A DNA stretch of 64,000 nt from Saprospiraceae bacterium (GTDB taxonomy: Bacteria > Bacteroidota > Bacteroidia > Chitinophagales > Saprospiraceae). The stretch is from NCBI GenBank assembly GCA_016714985.1, contig JADKBS010000009.1:1-64000 (forward strand). The letters run 5' to 3'. This document shows positions 1 to 11,700 of this stretch, one piece after another (within the stretch, counting starts at the first letter, position 1; each line of letters begins with the position of its first letter). The notes below the pieces were generated by a model. That model did no database searches. It was not told the origin of the DNA and was given only the letters and a program-made list of their open reading frames with translations. The position numbers and the translations under genes are program-made.

Positions 1-481
1 TTTGGACGCCCTGCTTAATTGCAATGCCTTTTCCGACAGTTCAATGGTGTATTCGGAGCTGTGATATTCAGTTACCTGACTGGCGATGAGGTTGTAAAAC
101 GCGGGGGTTTGCAAGTTACTGGGCAGGTTTTGGAGCACCAGCTTGAGGCTATCCAAAGCACATACGTTGCATATTTTCTCCCCTAGGTTTTTGGTCAAAA
201 GGCTGTCGTCGTAGCGGTATATTTTTTCAAGTTCATTGAGCTTCACCGCACTTGCCCGGTATTCCAGTGCTTTGTAGAAATCCTTACGGTCGGCATACCC
301 GTCTGCTATTTTTACCAACAGACCAATCTTCTCCTTTGGGGTTTTGGCGGCATCGAGTTCCTTTAGCAATGCCCCCGGCTTTTGGGCATAAAGGCTGGGC
401 AAGGCTATCAGAAGGGCAAAAAATAGGTAGCCACACCCTATAAAGCGTTTAATGTTAAAAGGATATGTTTGGTTTTTTCAT
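1..481 (-). CDS. TPR sensor kinase paralogue, N-terminal part (runs off window)
   Basis: Read from 481 downwards, the protein opens with a hydrophobic signal peptide ending near YAQKPG. It then gives ALLKELDAAKTPKEK and IGLLVKIADGYADRKD, almost the same as the start of the kinase that ends just upstream at 488. The two are therefore tandem paralogues, with 6 bp between the stop of the first and the ATG of this one (479-481). The literal ATG frame stops after eight codons. Removing one A from the A6 run right after the ATG joins it to the signal peptide, so a homopolymer indel is likely. Only the periplasmic helical-repeat segment is in the window. A kinase C-terminus is expected beyond position 1 by analogy with the neighbour, but is not seen. 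Confidence 0.7.
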
Positions 482-487
482 TTAATT

Positions 488-2966
488 TTAAAGGCTGACT
501 TTTAATTGAATTTCAAAAAAACCTTCTGTTTGTTGGAACAATATTTCGCCTTTCAGGATAGCAGCTCGCTCCTTCATATTCAATAGCCCTTTATTGGTTC
601 AGTCATTGACCGCCAGTTTTGGGCAGCTGTTTTTTATTTTTAATAAAAAGACATCTGCCGCATATACAAGGTCAATGGTTATCTGCTCATGGTCGCCATG
701 TTTGACGGCATTTTGGAGCGCTTCCTTGTATATCATGAGCAGGTTGTGGTAAATCATTTGGGAAAGAGGGCGCTTGGCGTCGAACCCAATAGCGTCGAAC
801 TGAAAGGGTATTTGGTGGGTGGACAATAAATCGCTCGTGAGCGCCCTTACTTCGTCCGCAAATTGGTACAGGGCAACTTCTTTTTTGTCAATATTCCAGA
901 TGAGGTTTTTCAGCGAGTCCATGGCTTGGTTGCCCAATTGTACAGCCCTTATTAATTTGTCCTGATCCGTTGACTTTTCTTCGAGGGCTTCCTTGATGGT
1001 CATTTTCAGGTCGTTCAAGGTGCTGCCCACGTCGTCGTGAATGTCCGGCGATTTCTTCCGGAGCTTGTATTCCGCTTTAATCTTTGCACGTTCCTTGAAC
1101 AGGTATGCGGCGATAAGGAGGAAGATGATGATGACGCCCAGCGATATTATCAGTGAATTCCTTTTTTTGATGATATAGTCTTTGCTTACCTTTTCGGTCT
1201 CTAATCGTTCATTTTCCAGCTCTTTCTCCTTGACCTTGAAAGAGGCTTCAAACTTGGCTATCTGTTCTTTTTGGACAAACCCAAACAGGCTATCTTCCAA
1301 GTTTTTCATCGTGGTCTGGTAGCGGTAGGCAGCCTCAAAATTGCCCGCTTTGGCGTGGGCGGTGGTGAGGATTCTGTAAATATCCATGAGCAAGCTCCTT
1401 TGGTTGAGCTTTTGGGCCAAATCGAGGCTTTCTTCCAAATACTTGATAGACTGGGGGTACTCCACCCATTGCAGCGGTAGCTGCGACAAGATAAGCAGCG
1501 TTTTGCATTGTTGCCCTTCCATACCAATGGCCTTTGCTAGGTGCAGCGCCCGGAGCAATTGTTGTTGGCCCTGTTCCCATTTCCCAAGCTGCAAATAAGT
1601 CTCACCCAATAACTGCAATGCAGAAGGGATGTCCTTGGTCATGGCTTTTGACTCCAGGTAATCCAAGTATTTACTGGCGTAAACGAATGCTGAGTCATTT
1701 TGTCCATTTTTTTTAAAAAAATTAGCTTGCCATTGATAATAATTCGAACGAACAATAGGAAATTCTGAGCCTCGACCGTAGCATGAACCTGTCTTGCCTG
1801 TTGAGCATATTCAAAGCAGCATTTTTGTTGCCTAACTCCAGATGCAACATGGCCAAATCCTGTAGGGATTTGCATAAATTACGAGTATGATGGTATTTTT
1901 TAGCAATTTCTATGGCCTTCTGATAGTACAATACTGCCGTATCATAGACTCCTATCCCCCAATAACATTCCCCTAGAATAGAATACTGGTGCGATAAGGT
2001 AAAATTGCTTTTATCTTTTTTATCCCAACTTAAAGCTTGTTCAAACAAAGGCATTGCTTCACGGTAGTTCCCCATATATAGAAGTGTCACCCCTTTATCC
2101 CAAATTGATTCCAAAACTTTGAAAGTATCGCGTGTTTTAAGTGCTGATTCATATATAGAGACCTCAAGTTTTTGGGCTTCTCTAAAATTCCCCCTATTCC
2201 GTTCCAGGTCACGTTGCCTCATTAAGCATTCATAAATCAATGCCTCATCTTCATAACACACTGACAAAGCCAAGGCATCATCCATTGCCCTATCCGCTTC
2301 ATTAGGCTCGCTGGTCTTCCATCCGAAAAGAATTAAACTTTTGATAATCCCAAAAGTATCCTGGACTTCACCGAAAGATTCATAAGCCTTTCGTGCGTAG
2401 GTTTTCGATTCTTCGTGGTCTTTGTTGGAAAAAAAATTGCTTAGCGCCAGATATGCTGTCGCTTGTTGCAGCTCGTTTCCTTGCACTAAACTCAACTTTA
2501 AAGCTTTTTGGGCAAGTTCCAAGGCAAAGGACGAGTTATATACTTTGTAGGTTCGGTTCGCAAGTAGGTTCAGGAAGTCAGTAGTGAGGATGTCCTGTGG
2601 CAAACGGCTGACAATGATTTTGAATTGCGCTGGGGTTAATGCCCGCAGGTTTTCCTCACTAAGCACATAAGTCAACGCGCTGTCGTTAAATTTGTACACG
2701 GCCTCCTCCTTGTTGAGCTTCATGGCTCGGGCAAGGTATTCAAGCGCCTTTTGGTAGTCTTTCTTGTCAGCGTATTGGTCTGCCAACTTGACCAGAAAAC
2801 CAATCTTTTCCTTCGGGGTTTTGGCAGCGTCGAGTTCCTTCAGCAAGGCTACCGGTTTTTGGGCAGGCAAAACAGAACAGGTAAGCAAGAACAATACAAG
2901 CACCCATCCAACGCTGCAAGGGAGTTGGGAGAAATGACCTATTCGATTTATTATGATACTCATCAT
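488..2966 (-). CDS. TPR-containing sensor histidine kinase (HisKA_3/HATPase type), frameshifted
   Basis: A membrane sensor kinase: signal peptide (WVLVLFLLTCSVLPAQ), periplasmic TPR repeats (GNYREAMPLFEQAL, GVYDTAVLYYQKAI and others), a coiled coil, one transmembrane helix (NSLIISLGVIIIFLLIAAYL), then a HisKA_3 phospho-acceptor IHDDVGSTL and an N-box KEALQNAVKHG. The main kinase frame closes at 599, but another frame continues NKGLLNMKERAAILKGE to a stop at 488. That supplies the missing ATP-binding G-box, so a break lies near 598. A second break near 1765-1785 separates the TPR part (1722-2966) from the kinase part. Both halves are open through that region. Start chosen at 2966 (MMSIII) because it sits just ahead of the signal peptide; an in-frame start at 3011 is possible. 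No response regulator is adjacent. Ligand unknown. Confidence 0.8.
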
Positions 2967-3307
2967 TTGGTTATTGGCATCAATCGGGTACGTCAGTCTA
3001 AGTTGTCGCACCTTAATATATGTACAAAAATAGTGCGCCGAAAAGCACTGGTTGCGCCTATTTTGTAAAACGCTTCCTAAAACTACATCTACATGTGGTA
3101 TTTATCCAACCAAGGACAAAATTAAGGCACTAATTGTGATTTGTTTGACATAGTGAAAACACACAACGAAAATTTTATCCTCCCATATTTTCACTTCCCT
3201 CCCATAAAAAGGTTAAAGGCCGCTTGGTCAGTTGCAAAACTGGCTAAGCTATACTCACACGGTTAGGTTTCAATTTCTAAGTCAATTAGGCTACTAGAAC
3301 AATTTCT
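2967..3307. other. Divergent intergenic region between kinase and SprB-repeat gene
   Basis: This 341-bp gap separates the minus-strand kinase from the plus-strand adhesin gene, so it should hold both promoters. On the minus strand a TATTTTTG box (3025-3032) fits the Bacteroidota -7 consensus TAnnTTTG, and a second match TAATTTTG lies at 3117-3124. No convincing -33 box accompanies either. I see no RNA gene or longer repeat. Confidence 0.35.
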
Positions 3308-5713
3308 ATGACAACAATACTCAACCTACTCACCAATTCTTTAAGTGGTAAAAACAGGCTGACCAAACCATTTCTGGTCAATTCCACTTGCTCGTTGAAG
3401 CTGCGCAAGGCTTTTCGCCTCGCTTGCCTGCTCTTGGCAATCTCGCAGGGCAGCGCCTTTGCCCAGACGGAAGTCATGTCCACCGGCTCCTTCATCATCA
3501 ACATGGGCGTCAACCCGCAGACGGCAAACAACGCCCTGAAGCCTTACGGTCTGATTTACGACCTCACCAAAAACTACCAGGTGCCGGTGAAATGGTCCAT
3601 TGACCCCAACAAGGCGAAGGACGGTCTGACTTTAGCTTTAACGGCGTGACCTACCGGGGTGGAACGTTCATCGTCCCGGCGGAGTTTCGCACGGCTGCCG
3701 TTAACACCCGGATTACTTATTGGCAGGGGCAGGGAGTGCAGGGTGTCACCTCGAATGCCGCCGTGACCGTGCCCATTTATGCCACCATACGCACCGCTGT
3801 GCGCTGGACTTTGGATAGCCAAAACGGGCATATCGCCCAAAATTTCTTCTCAAGGGCGGGCATCCCTTCCAGCGCCTACGACTGGCAAAGCCCACAGAGC
3901 CTTGGTGGCTGCAACGATATTTTCGTGATGCCCCATGCCGAGCCAAAAGCCAGTACCCATAGCAACCTCGTCAACTGGAACAATGTCCACAGTGGTTCCA
4001 TCTGGGTGGGTTGCAAGGCGGGCAGTGAGACGGAGAACAACGTTGGTAAGTTCCTCTCCTCCACGGGCTGTATGCCTGCTGATAACCACGACGACCTTCA
4101 AGGTGGAGCTTCTTATGCCTTTCCCGCCGACCCTGTCATGCAGTTCCTTGGAACGACCCTGCACAATGCACAAAACTCTGGTGCAGAACAGATTTACTAT
4201 CCAGCGACCACTTGGCGACCAACTACCAAGGTAGGGGTCTATCAGTCAAGCCCATCAAACCCGGTGAACCAACAGCGGGCACTGGTTGCCTACGGGCGGG
4301 GCTTCGGCGATGCCAACCGAGGGTGGGTTTGCATGACGGCCAGCCACGACATTGCCAAGTCCAACAATGCCGATAATGTGGCTGCCATCCGTACTTTCTT
4401 CAACTTTTCGCTGCTGGCTGCCATCGAGCGCACCGTCACGCCTTCGCTAGGTAGTTTGCCGCAGGTAGTTCCAGCAAATACGGGCACACCTTTTACCTAC
4501 ACGCTCTCGCCTTCGGGAGGGAGCTTCACGCAGTTGTGGCAATCGAGTTGCGGCGGTAGTTTTTCACCAAGCTCCACCGCCAGCACGGTCACCTTCACCC
4601 CGCCGCCCGGCGCTACTTCCTGCGTCATCACCGCCAAGATAACCGACCCTTGCGGCAGGGAATTTTTCGACTCAAGGCCAATAACCATTGGCTGTACGCT
4701 CAACGTGACCAGAACCATCACCCCCGTTTCCTGCAACGGTGGCAGCAATGGCACCATTGGCATGGCCATCACAGGTGGGGCTGGCCCCTATTCCTGGAAC
4801 TGGTCGAGGGTCAGCCCTGCTGGTACAGAAAATGGCACAGGGACTTCCATCAGTGGCTTGCAGTCAGGCACTTACAACGTGACCGTGACTTCCCCTGAGG
4901 GCTGTGCTGCTCAGTTTTCCAACCTTGTGAACCAACCCAATGCACTGTCGGCAACGCCCACGGCTACCAATATTAACTGCCTTGGGCAAACCGGCGCCAT
5001 CAACCTGACCGTAAACGGAGGAACAACGCCCTACACCTATTCATGGGCTGACCTGCCCGGCAGCCCCGACCCGAAAGACAGGACTGGCATCGCCGCAGGC
5101 ACTTACTCCGTGACCGTGACGGCCGCTAATGGCTGCACCACCACGACCTCGTCCTCCGTCACCGCACCTGCTACGACTGTCTCCGTCGCATTGGCGAGCA
5201 AGACCGACGCCTCCTGCAACGCCAACAACGGAGCTATCAACATAACCGCCTCCGGCGGAACACCCGGCTACACCTATTTGTGGAACGGTGGTGTCACCAC
5301 AGAAGACCGTACAGGCTTGGCGGCAGGCACCTACGTCGTCACCGTGACGGACACAAGAGGCTGCACTGCCTCAAGAACGGAATCCGTGGCGAATGTGTCA
5401 GGCATGGTCGTTTCCATCACAAAAACCAACCCGACCTGCCCGCCCGGCACCAGCGGCCCTTTCAACAGCAACGGCTCCATCCAAGTGACCGTGACGAGCG
5501 GCACAGCCCTACAACATAAGCTGGACGGGCACTACATCGGGCAACCCTGCTGGAAATGAAATTGCAGCTTCCGGCGGCAGCTACACCCTCTTGAACCTTA
5601 CCGCCGGGACTTACAACCTGATGGTGACGGACGCCAATGGCTGCACCTCCGCTGTATCTGCTTCGCTGGTTAATACAAACACGACACCCTCACCTCCGTC
5701 GGGCATCAATTGA
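3308..5713 (+). CDS. Secreted SprB-repeat protein, frameshifted
   Basis: A secreted or surface protein. An N-terminal signal segment ends near SQGSAFAQ. A domain of about 320 residues that I do not recognise follows (features: PHAEP, GCKAGSETENNVG, AYGRGFGD, ASHDIAKSNNADN), then four SprB-type repeats with the signature TxxxCxxxNGxIxLTVxGGTxPYTYxW...AGTYxVTVTDxxGC. The frame breaks twice: near 3630 (signal part to main part) and near 5508, where two C residues seem missing. After 5508 the other frame continues PYNISWTGTTSG and LNLTAGTYNLMVTDANGC to a stop at 5711-5713. SprB repeats are known from the gliding adhesin SprB of Flavobacterium, exported by T9SS. No T9SS sorting domain follows the last repeat (the end is TPSPPSGIN), which is odd for this class. 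Transcribed ahead of the giant adhesin, 83 bp away. Confidence 0.75.
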
Positions 5714-5796
5714 TGAGGCTAATGCCAATCACTGACACCCCCAAACAGGTAAGCAACCCACCAAATAAATTTTCGAAAAAACACAAGACTTACAGT

Positions 5797-8700
5797 ATGG
5801 CAACATGTTTTAACATCAAAAGCAAGAGCAGGATGTATAGCTGCACCATCGTTTTGTATCCCACACCCCACCAGGGCTACCCAAAAAAGAACCAAGGATT
5901 GAAGGGTATCATCCTCGGCTTTTTACTATTGGCAGCTTTTGGCCCAAGGGTACATGCGCAGACCACCATCACCCTCACTGCCACCGAGGACACCGAAATT
6001 TGGAACAACAATGCAAGTGACCAACTTAAAAACTATGGGAGTTGCAATATTCTGTATTTGAATGGTGCCTCTTCTGCTCCAAAACAACGTGACCTGGTAC
6101 GCTTCAATTTGTCGTCTATTCCTGCCAACGCCACCATTACCAGTGCTACTTTCAGGATGGTGAAAATTGGAGGGTCTAGTTCATCCAAGAATATCAGTGT
6201 ACATCGTGTGACAGCCGAGTGGGTGGAGGGAACTGGTAGTTGCCCCGGCTCAACCGGCGGAACAAATGGCCCATGCAGTTGGCAAATACGAATGGGAAGC
6301 ACGGCTTGGGCAACACACGGTGGCGACTACAATGCCTCAGCAGAGGCTACCGTAGCCGTAGCCGGTAATGGCGCTTATAACTGGACGATAACTTCCTTAG
6401 TGCAGAACTGGCAGAATGGCATATTTCCAAATTTTGGCGTACTGGTTAGGTTCGCCACCGAGAACCAGAACTCAGAAATAGATTTCGGTTCCTCCGAACA
6501 TGCCACTACCGGGAACCGCCCACAACTGACTGTCACCTACACTGTGCCAACCTTGAGCTCCGTCATCACCAACGCAACTTGTCCTAGCGGCAACAACGGC
6601 GCTGTTGATTTAACCGTTACGGGTGGTACTCCTGGTTACAACTATGCCTGGACTGGCCCAAATTCCTATACTGCCTCTTCTCAAGATATTTCGGGACGCA
6701 TACCTGGCACCTACTCGGTTACAGTAACCGACGCTAATGGCTTTCAAGCGCAAGCCAGCTATACCGTTTCCGGGCCGTTAGCTTTAACTGATACCGATGG
6801 GGATAGTGTCATAAACGACTGCGATTCAGACGACGACAATGACGGGATTTTGGATACGAATGAGTGTGGCACAACAGCGGGAAATCAACAGCTCAACTAC
6901 GGTTTTTATGATGGCAGTTTCACCGCTACCAGTCAAATACCAACCAGTGGAGCCTTGGCCACTGGCTTGGTATCGAATTTTGATATCAATACCCTGCAAA
7001 ACACGGTTGACCCAGGGGACACTGACAGCTATGGCATTCGTTATACTGGTTTTATAAATATTGCTACCGCAGGTACCTACACTTTTTACACTACTTCTGA
7101 CGATGGTTCAAGGCTCTTTATCAACAACACCCAAGTGGTGGACAACGATTTCCTCCAACCACCTACTGAAAGGTCGGGTACGATAACGCTTACCGCTGGC
7201 TGGCACAGCTTAGGGGTTCTTTTTTTTGAAAATGGTGGGGGTGAAAGTTTTTCTGTTAGCTATGAGGGACCCTCAACTGCCAAACAAGCATTGCCCTTCA
7301 GTATATTATCCAGTGTTTTGCCGCAGACCTGTACAGATACCGATGGCGATGGCATCGTTGACCGTTTAGACAACGATTCTGACAATGATGGCTGTGTGGA
7401 CGCCATAGAAGGCAGTGCCAATTTTACTGCTGCCAATATAAATGGCAATGGCCGTCTTACCGGTGGCGTTGGCACCAATGGCGTACCTATCATGGCGGGT
7501 GCAGGGCAAACAGTAGGCAATAGTAAAATTGCAACCCAGCTTGTTGTAAATACCCCGCCTGCAAACAGCTCCGTAGTAGCGCCTGCTTACACCAGTTTTG
7601 CCATTGCCACCACGGCCAGCAACAATACATCTTGGACTGGGCCCACCAATGCCCGTGTACCTGTGTACGGCACAACCGGCAATGCCAATGCACAAAGGGT
7701 TTTCCTATGGTATTTGGGCAATCCTGATGCAGGAGGCACAGCCTTAACCAATACAGGCGTTTATTCTGGTGTAACTACCGCAACACTCAACATCACTAAT
7801 ACTACGGGCCTATCTGGTAATGTATATTATGTGGTAGTTACCCTAACCAATAACGAATGTACCAGGGAGATAAGGAGTGCCACGTTGATTAATGCCTGCG
7901 CTTCCTTTGCGCTCACCCCCACTGTCACCCAGCCCACTTGTTTTGCCAGCGGCAGCATTTCCTTGAACGCAAGGGGTGGCACTGCACCCTACACCTACGA
8001 CTGGGCCGATGTGCCTAGCACAAACAACCCACAAAACCGGGTCGGTCTTGCCGCAGGCACCTACAATGTGACCGTCACCGATGCCAAAGGCTGCACCGTC
8101 GCCTCCGGCAACATCACCCTCAACGCAGCCAGCGGCTGCACGGGCGTCACCGTCTGCCGCAGCGAAACCGCTCGGGTCTTTTCCGTAGCGCCAGACCCCG
8201 CCGTCGTCACCTATAATTGGACGGTTCCCACCGGGGCGGTCATCACTTTCGGGCAGGGCACACCGTCCATCACCGTCAATTTCACTGCGGTAACGCCCGG
8301 CGCTTATACGGTTTGCTGTAGCACCCAAAACGACTGCGGCACTTCCGCTCAAACCTGCCAAAATATTAACGTGAACCAAGCAACGGCAACCGCTACCGCC
8401 AGCCCCGTTTGCACGGGCGGCAATCTGAACTTGTACGCCAGTGGCGGCAGACCTACGCTTGGTCGGGTCCGAGCGGTTTCACTTCGAGCAGCCAAAACCC
8501 TGTGCGCTATGGGGCATTAGCAGGTCATGCAGGCACCTACTCCGTCACCATCACCACCAGCACAGGTTGCACCGCAACGGCAAGCGTGGTGGTAGCGGTG
8601 AACATGCCGCCTTCCCTTGCTGTTGCCGCCACGAATGCGGCTTGCGGCAATTCAAACGGCGCTGTCAACCTGACCGTGTCGAACGGTGTATCGCCCTACA

Positions 8701-11700
8701 CTTATCTTTGGTCAAACGGTGCCACCACCGAAGACCTCAGCAGTTTGGACGGCGGCAATTACACCGTGACAGTTACCGGCAGCAACGGCTGTTCGGCAAC
8801 GGCTGTTCAAGCCGTCAGCGACAACTCGCCTGCGCCAACCGTTTCAGCCACCCCGGTTGCCGTCTCTTGCCCCAATGGCAGCAATGGCAGCATCAGCATC
8901 AGCGTCTCAGGTGGCACAGCGCCTTACGCTTTTTTGTGGTCGAATGGTGCTACCACGCAAAACATCAGTGGGTTATCAGCGGGCAATTATGGCGTCATTG
9001 TCACCAGTGCCAATGGCTGCCAGGGTATAACAAATGCCACCGTCACCCAACCGAATGCCTTACAGGTGGACGCTACCCAAATCAACACCATTTGCAATGG
9101 TTCTGCCACGGGGAGCATCAACCTGCTGGTTTCCGGCGGAACGACACCTTATAGCTATACCTGGTCGGGGCCTACCGCCATCGGCAACACGGCTACACCA
9201 ACCAACCTGTTGGCTGGCACGTACAACGTGACCGTCACGGGCATGGGCGGCTGCACCGCCACCCACTCAGTCGTTTTGACACAACCAACTGCTCTGACAG
9301 CATCGGCGACGGCATCGGCGGTTTCCTGCAATGGCAGCGCAAACGGCACCGTCAACCTCACTGCATCGGGCGGCACTTCCCCCTATACCTATGCTTGGGC
9401 GAGGTCGGGCGGTGGCTTCTCCGCCACTCTGCAGGACATCTCCAGCCTGACAGCAGGCACTTACACCGTGACCGTCACCGATGCCAGAAGCTGCACCACC
9501 ACCGCCTCTGCCGTGGTCAGCCAACCTGCTGCTATCAGTTTCACCAATACCAAAGTGGATGTGGCTTGCAACGGCGCCTCGACGGGTTCCATCAACCTGA
9601 CGCCTTCCGGGGGCACACCAGCCTACACCTTTTTATGGTCAAATGGTGCCACCACGGAGGACATCGCATCGCTCGCTGCCGGCGCCTACACTGTCACCGC
9701 CACCGATATGAGGGGCTGCACGGGTTCGACCTCCATTACTATCACTCAAAATACGGCACTGGCAGTTTCGGCAACCAAGACCGACGTGACCTGCAACGGC
9801 GCTACCACAGGCACTATAAACTTAACTATTTCGGGCGGCACCTCGCCCTACACCTACAACTGGGGCGGCGGCATCACTACCCAAAACCGAACGAACCTTG
9901 CTACGGGCAACTACACCGTCACCGTCACCGGCGTTGGCGGGTGCACCGCCACCACTTTGGTGAGCATTAATCAAAATACCGTAATTGCTATTTCCGGCAC
10001 GGTACAAAATGCCACCTGCAACGCAAGCAGCACGGGCACCATCACCCTCAATGTGAACGGCGGCACTGGCAGCTATACCTATGCTTGGAGCGGCGCAGGT
10101 ACTGGCAGCAACCCCCGCACAGGCTTGGCGGCTGGCACTTACACCGTCACCGTCACCGATGCCAGCCTTTGTACCAGAACTGCCAACTTCACCGTTACGC
10201 AGCCCACCGCTTTGAGCGCCAGCGGTACGACAACGGCGGTCAGTTGCAACGGCGGGAGCAACGGCTCGGCGAACCTGACGGTGAGCGGCGGCACTTCGCC
10301 TTTTACTTTTGAATGGTCAAATGGGGCAGCCACTGAGGACGTGAGCGGCTTGGCAGCGGGCAGTTATTCGGTGACGGTGACGGACAACAACCTTTGTTTA
10401 GCTACGCAGAATTTCACCATCACCGAACCAAGCCTGCTGGTGGTAACAGGAGGGGCAATGCCCAATTGTCCTGCCCAGACCAACGGCTTGGTGTTGCTAT
10501 CGTTGAGCGGCGGCACTGCGCCATTCACCTACGCTTGGAGCGGCGCTGGCGCTGGCACCAACCCCCGCACGGGCTTGGCGGCTGGCACATACACCGTGAC
10601 CGTCACCGATAACGGGGGCTGTAAGGCTACCAACTCGTTTGATTTTATCCCGCTCTCGCTCAGTGTAACAGGCTTGGATAGGACTTGTACTGTCCAGGAC
10701 GGGCAAGCCTTTGCCGCCGTTTCGGGTGGCTTGGAACCTTACTCCTTCCTTTGGAACAACGGGGCAACAACAGAAAACATAAACAACTTGAATACAGGCA
10801 CTTACACAGTGACGGTAACAGCAGGGGCTTGCAGTTTGACGGGGCAGTACACCGTGAACCAGCCCGCAAGCTGCCTGCCGCCCGTAGCGCAGGATGACCA
10901 TTATGCCACCTTGCTGAACACCCCCGTTTCCGGCACAGTGATGCCCGCCAACCCCGCCAACCCCGGCTACGACTACGACCCGTTTTTTCCACTTGACTCG
11001 CTTTCATTTGAAGACCTGGAGCCACTTGACGAGGCAATGGGGGAGATAGATTGGAACGCCGGCGGCAGTTTCACCTTCACCCCGGCGACCGGGTTTTTCG
11101 GAACGGTGGCGCTCGATTACGAAATCTGCAACCCGCTGGGACTTTGCGACCAAGCGACTTTGTACATCGTCATTTCTGCCAATCCAATCCTTGCAGAAGA
11201 TGACGCTGCCGGCCCCATCAATGGGCAGACGGGCGCAACGGCGGTGCTGAATATTTTCGACAACGACCTGTTGGACGGCTTGCCCTTTTTGCCTGCAGCA
11301 GTCGTTTTGACTCAAACCATCCCCGACCCAACGGGCGTTTTGACGCTCAACCCCGACGGAACGGTGGACGTTCCGCCCGGTAGCCCGGCGGGGGTCTATT
11401 CCTTTACCTACCAGATTTGCGAGGTAGCAAACCCGGCCAACTGCGACAGTGCCGTGGCAATTGTCACCATCATCACCGACGAAATCTGCACCAACGGCAT
11501 TGACGACGACGGCGATGGTTTTGTCGACTGCGACGATGCCAGCTGCCAGCCCGTCCTGAGCACGGCATCCGCCAACTGTGATGGGGCGACCGTTGATGTG
11601 AACTTGACCGCCAGTGGCGGCGCTTCGCCCCTCAGCTTCCGTTGGAGCGACATGAGCGCCAAGGCGCTCTGGCAGTTCAACAACAACACCGACGACGGCA

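Noticed and set aside
599..1666. A shortened kinase lacking its ATP-binding G-box
   Set aside because: The G-box NKGLLNMKERA is present in the next frame down to 488, so the gene is complete apart from an indel.
8409..10870. Long open frames in other frames of the SprB-repeat and beta-helix genes (for example 11004-11957 minus, 51465-52196 plus)
   Set aside because: They are shadows of repetitive coding sequence. Their translations show no domain features and track the repeat period of the true frame.
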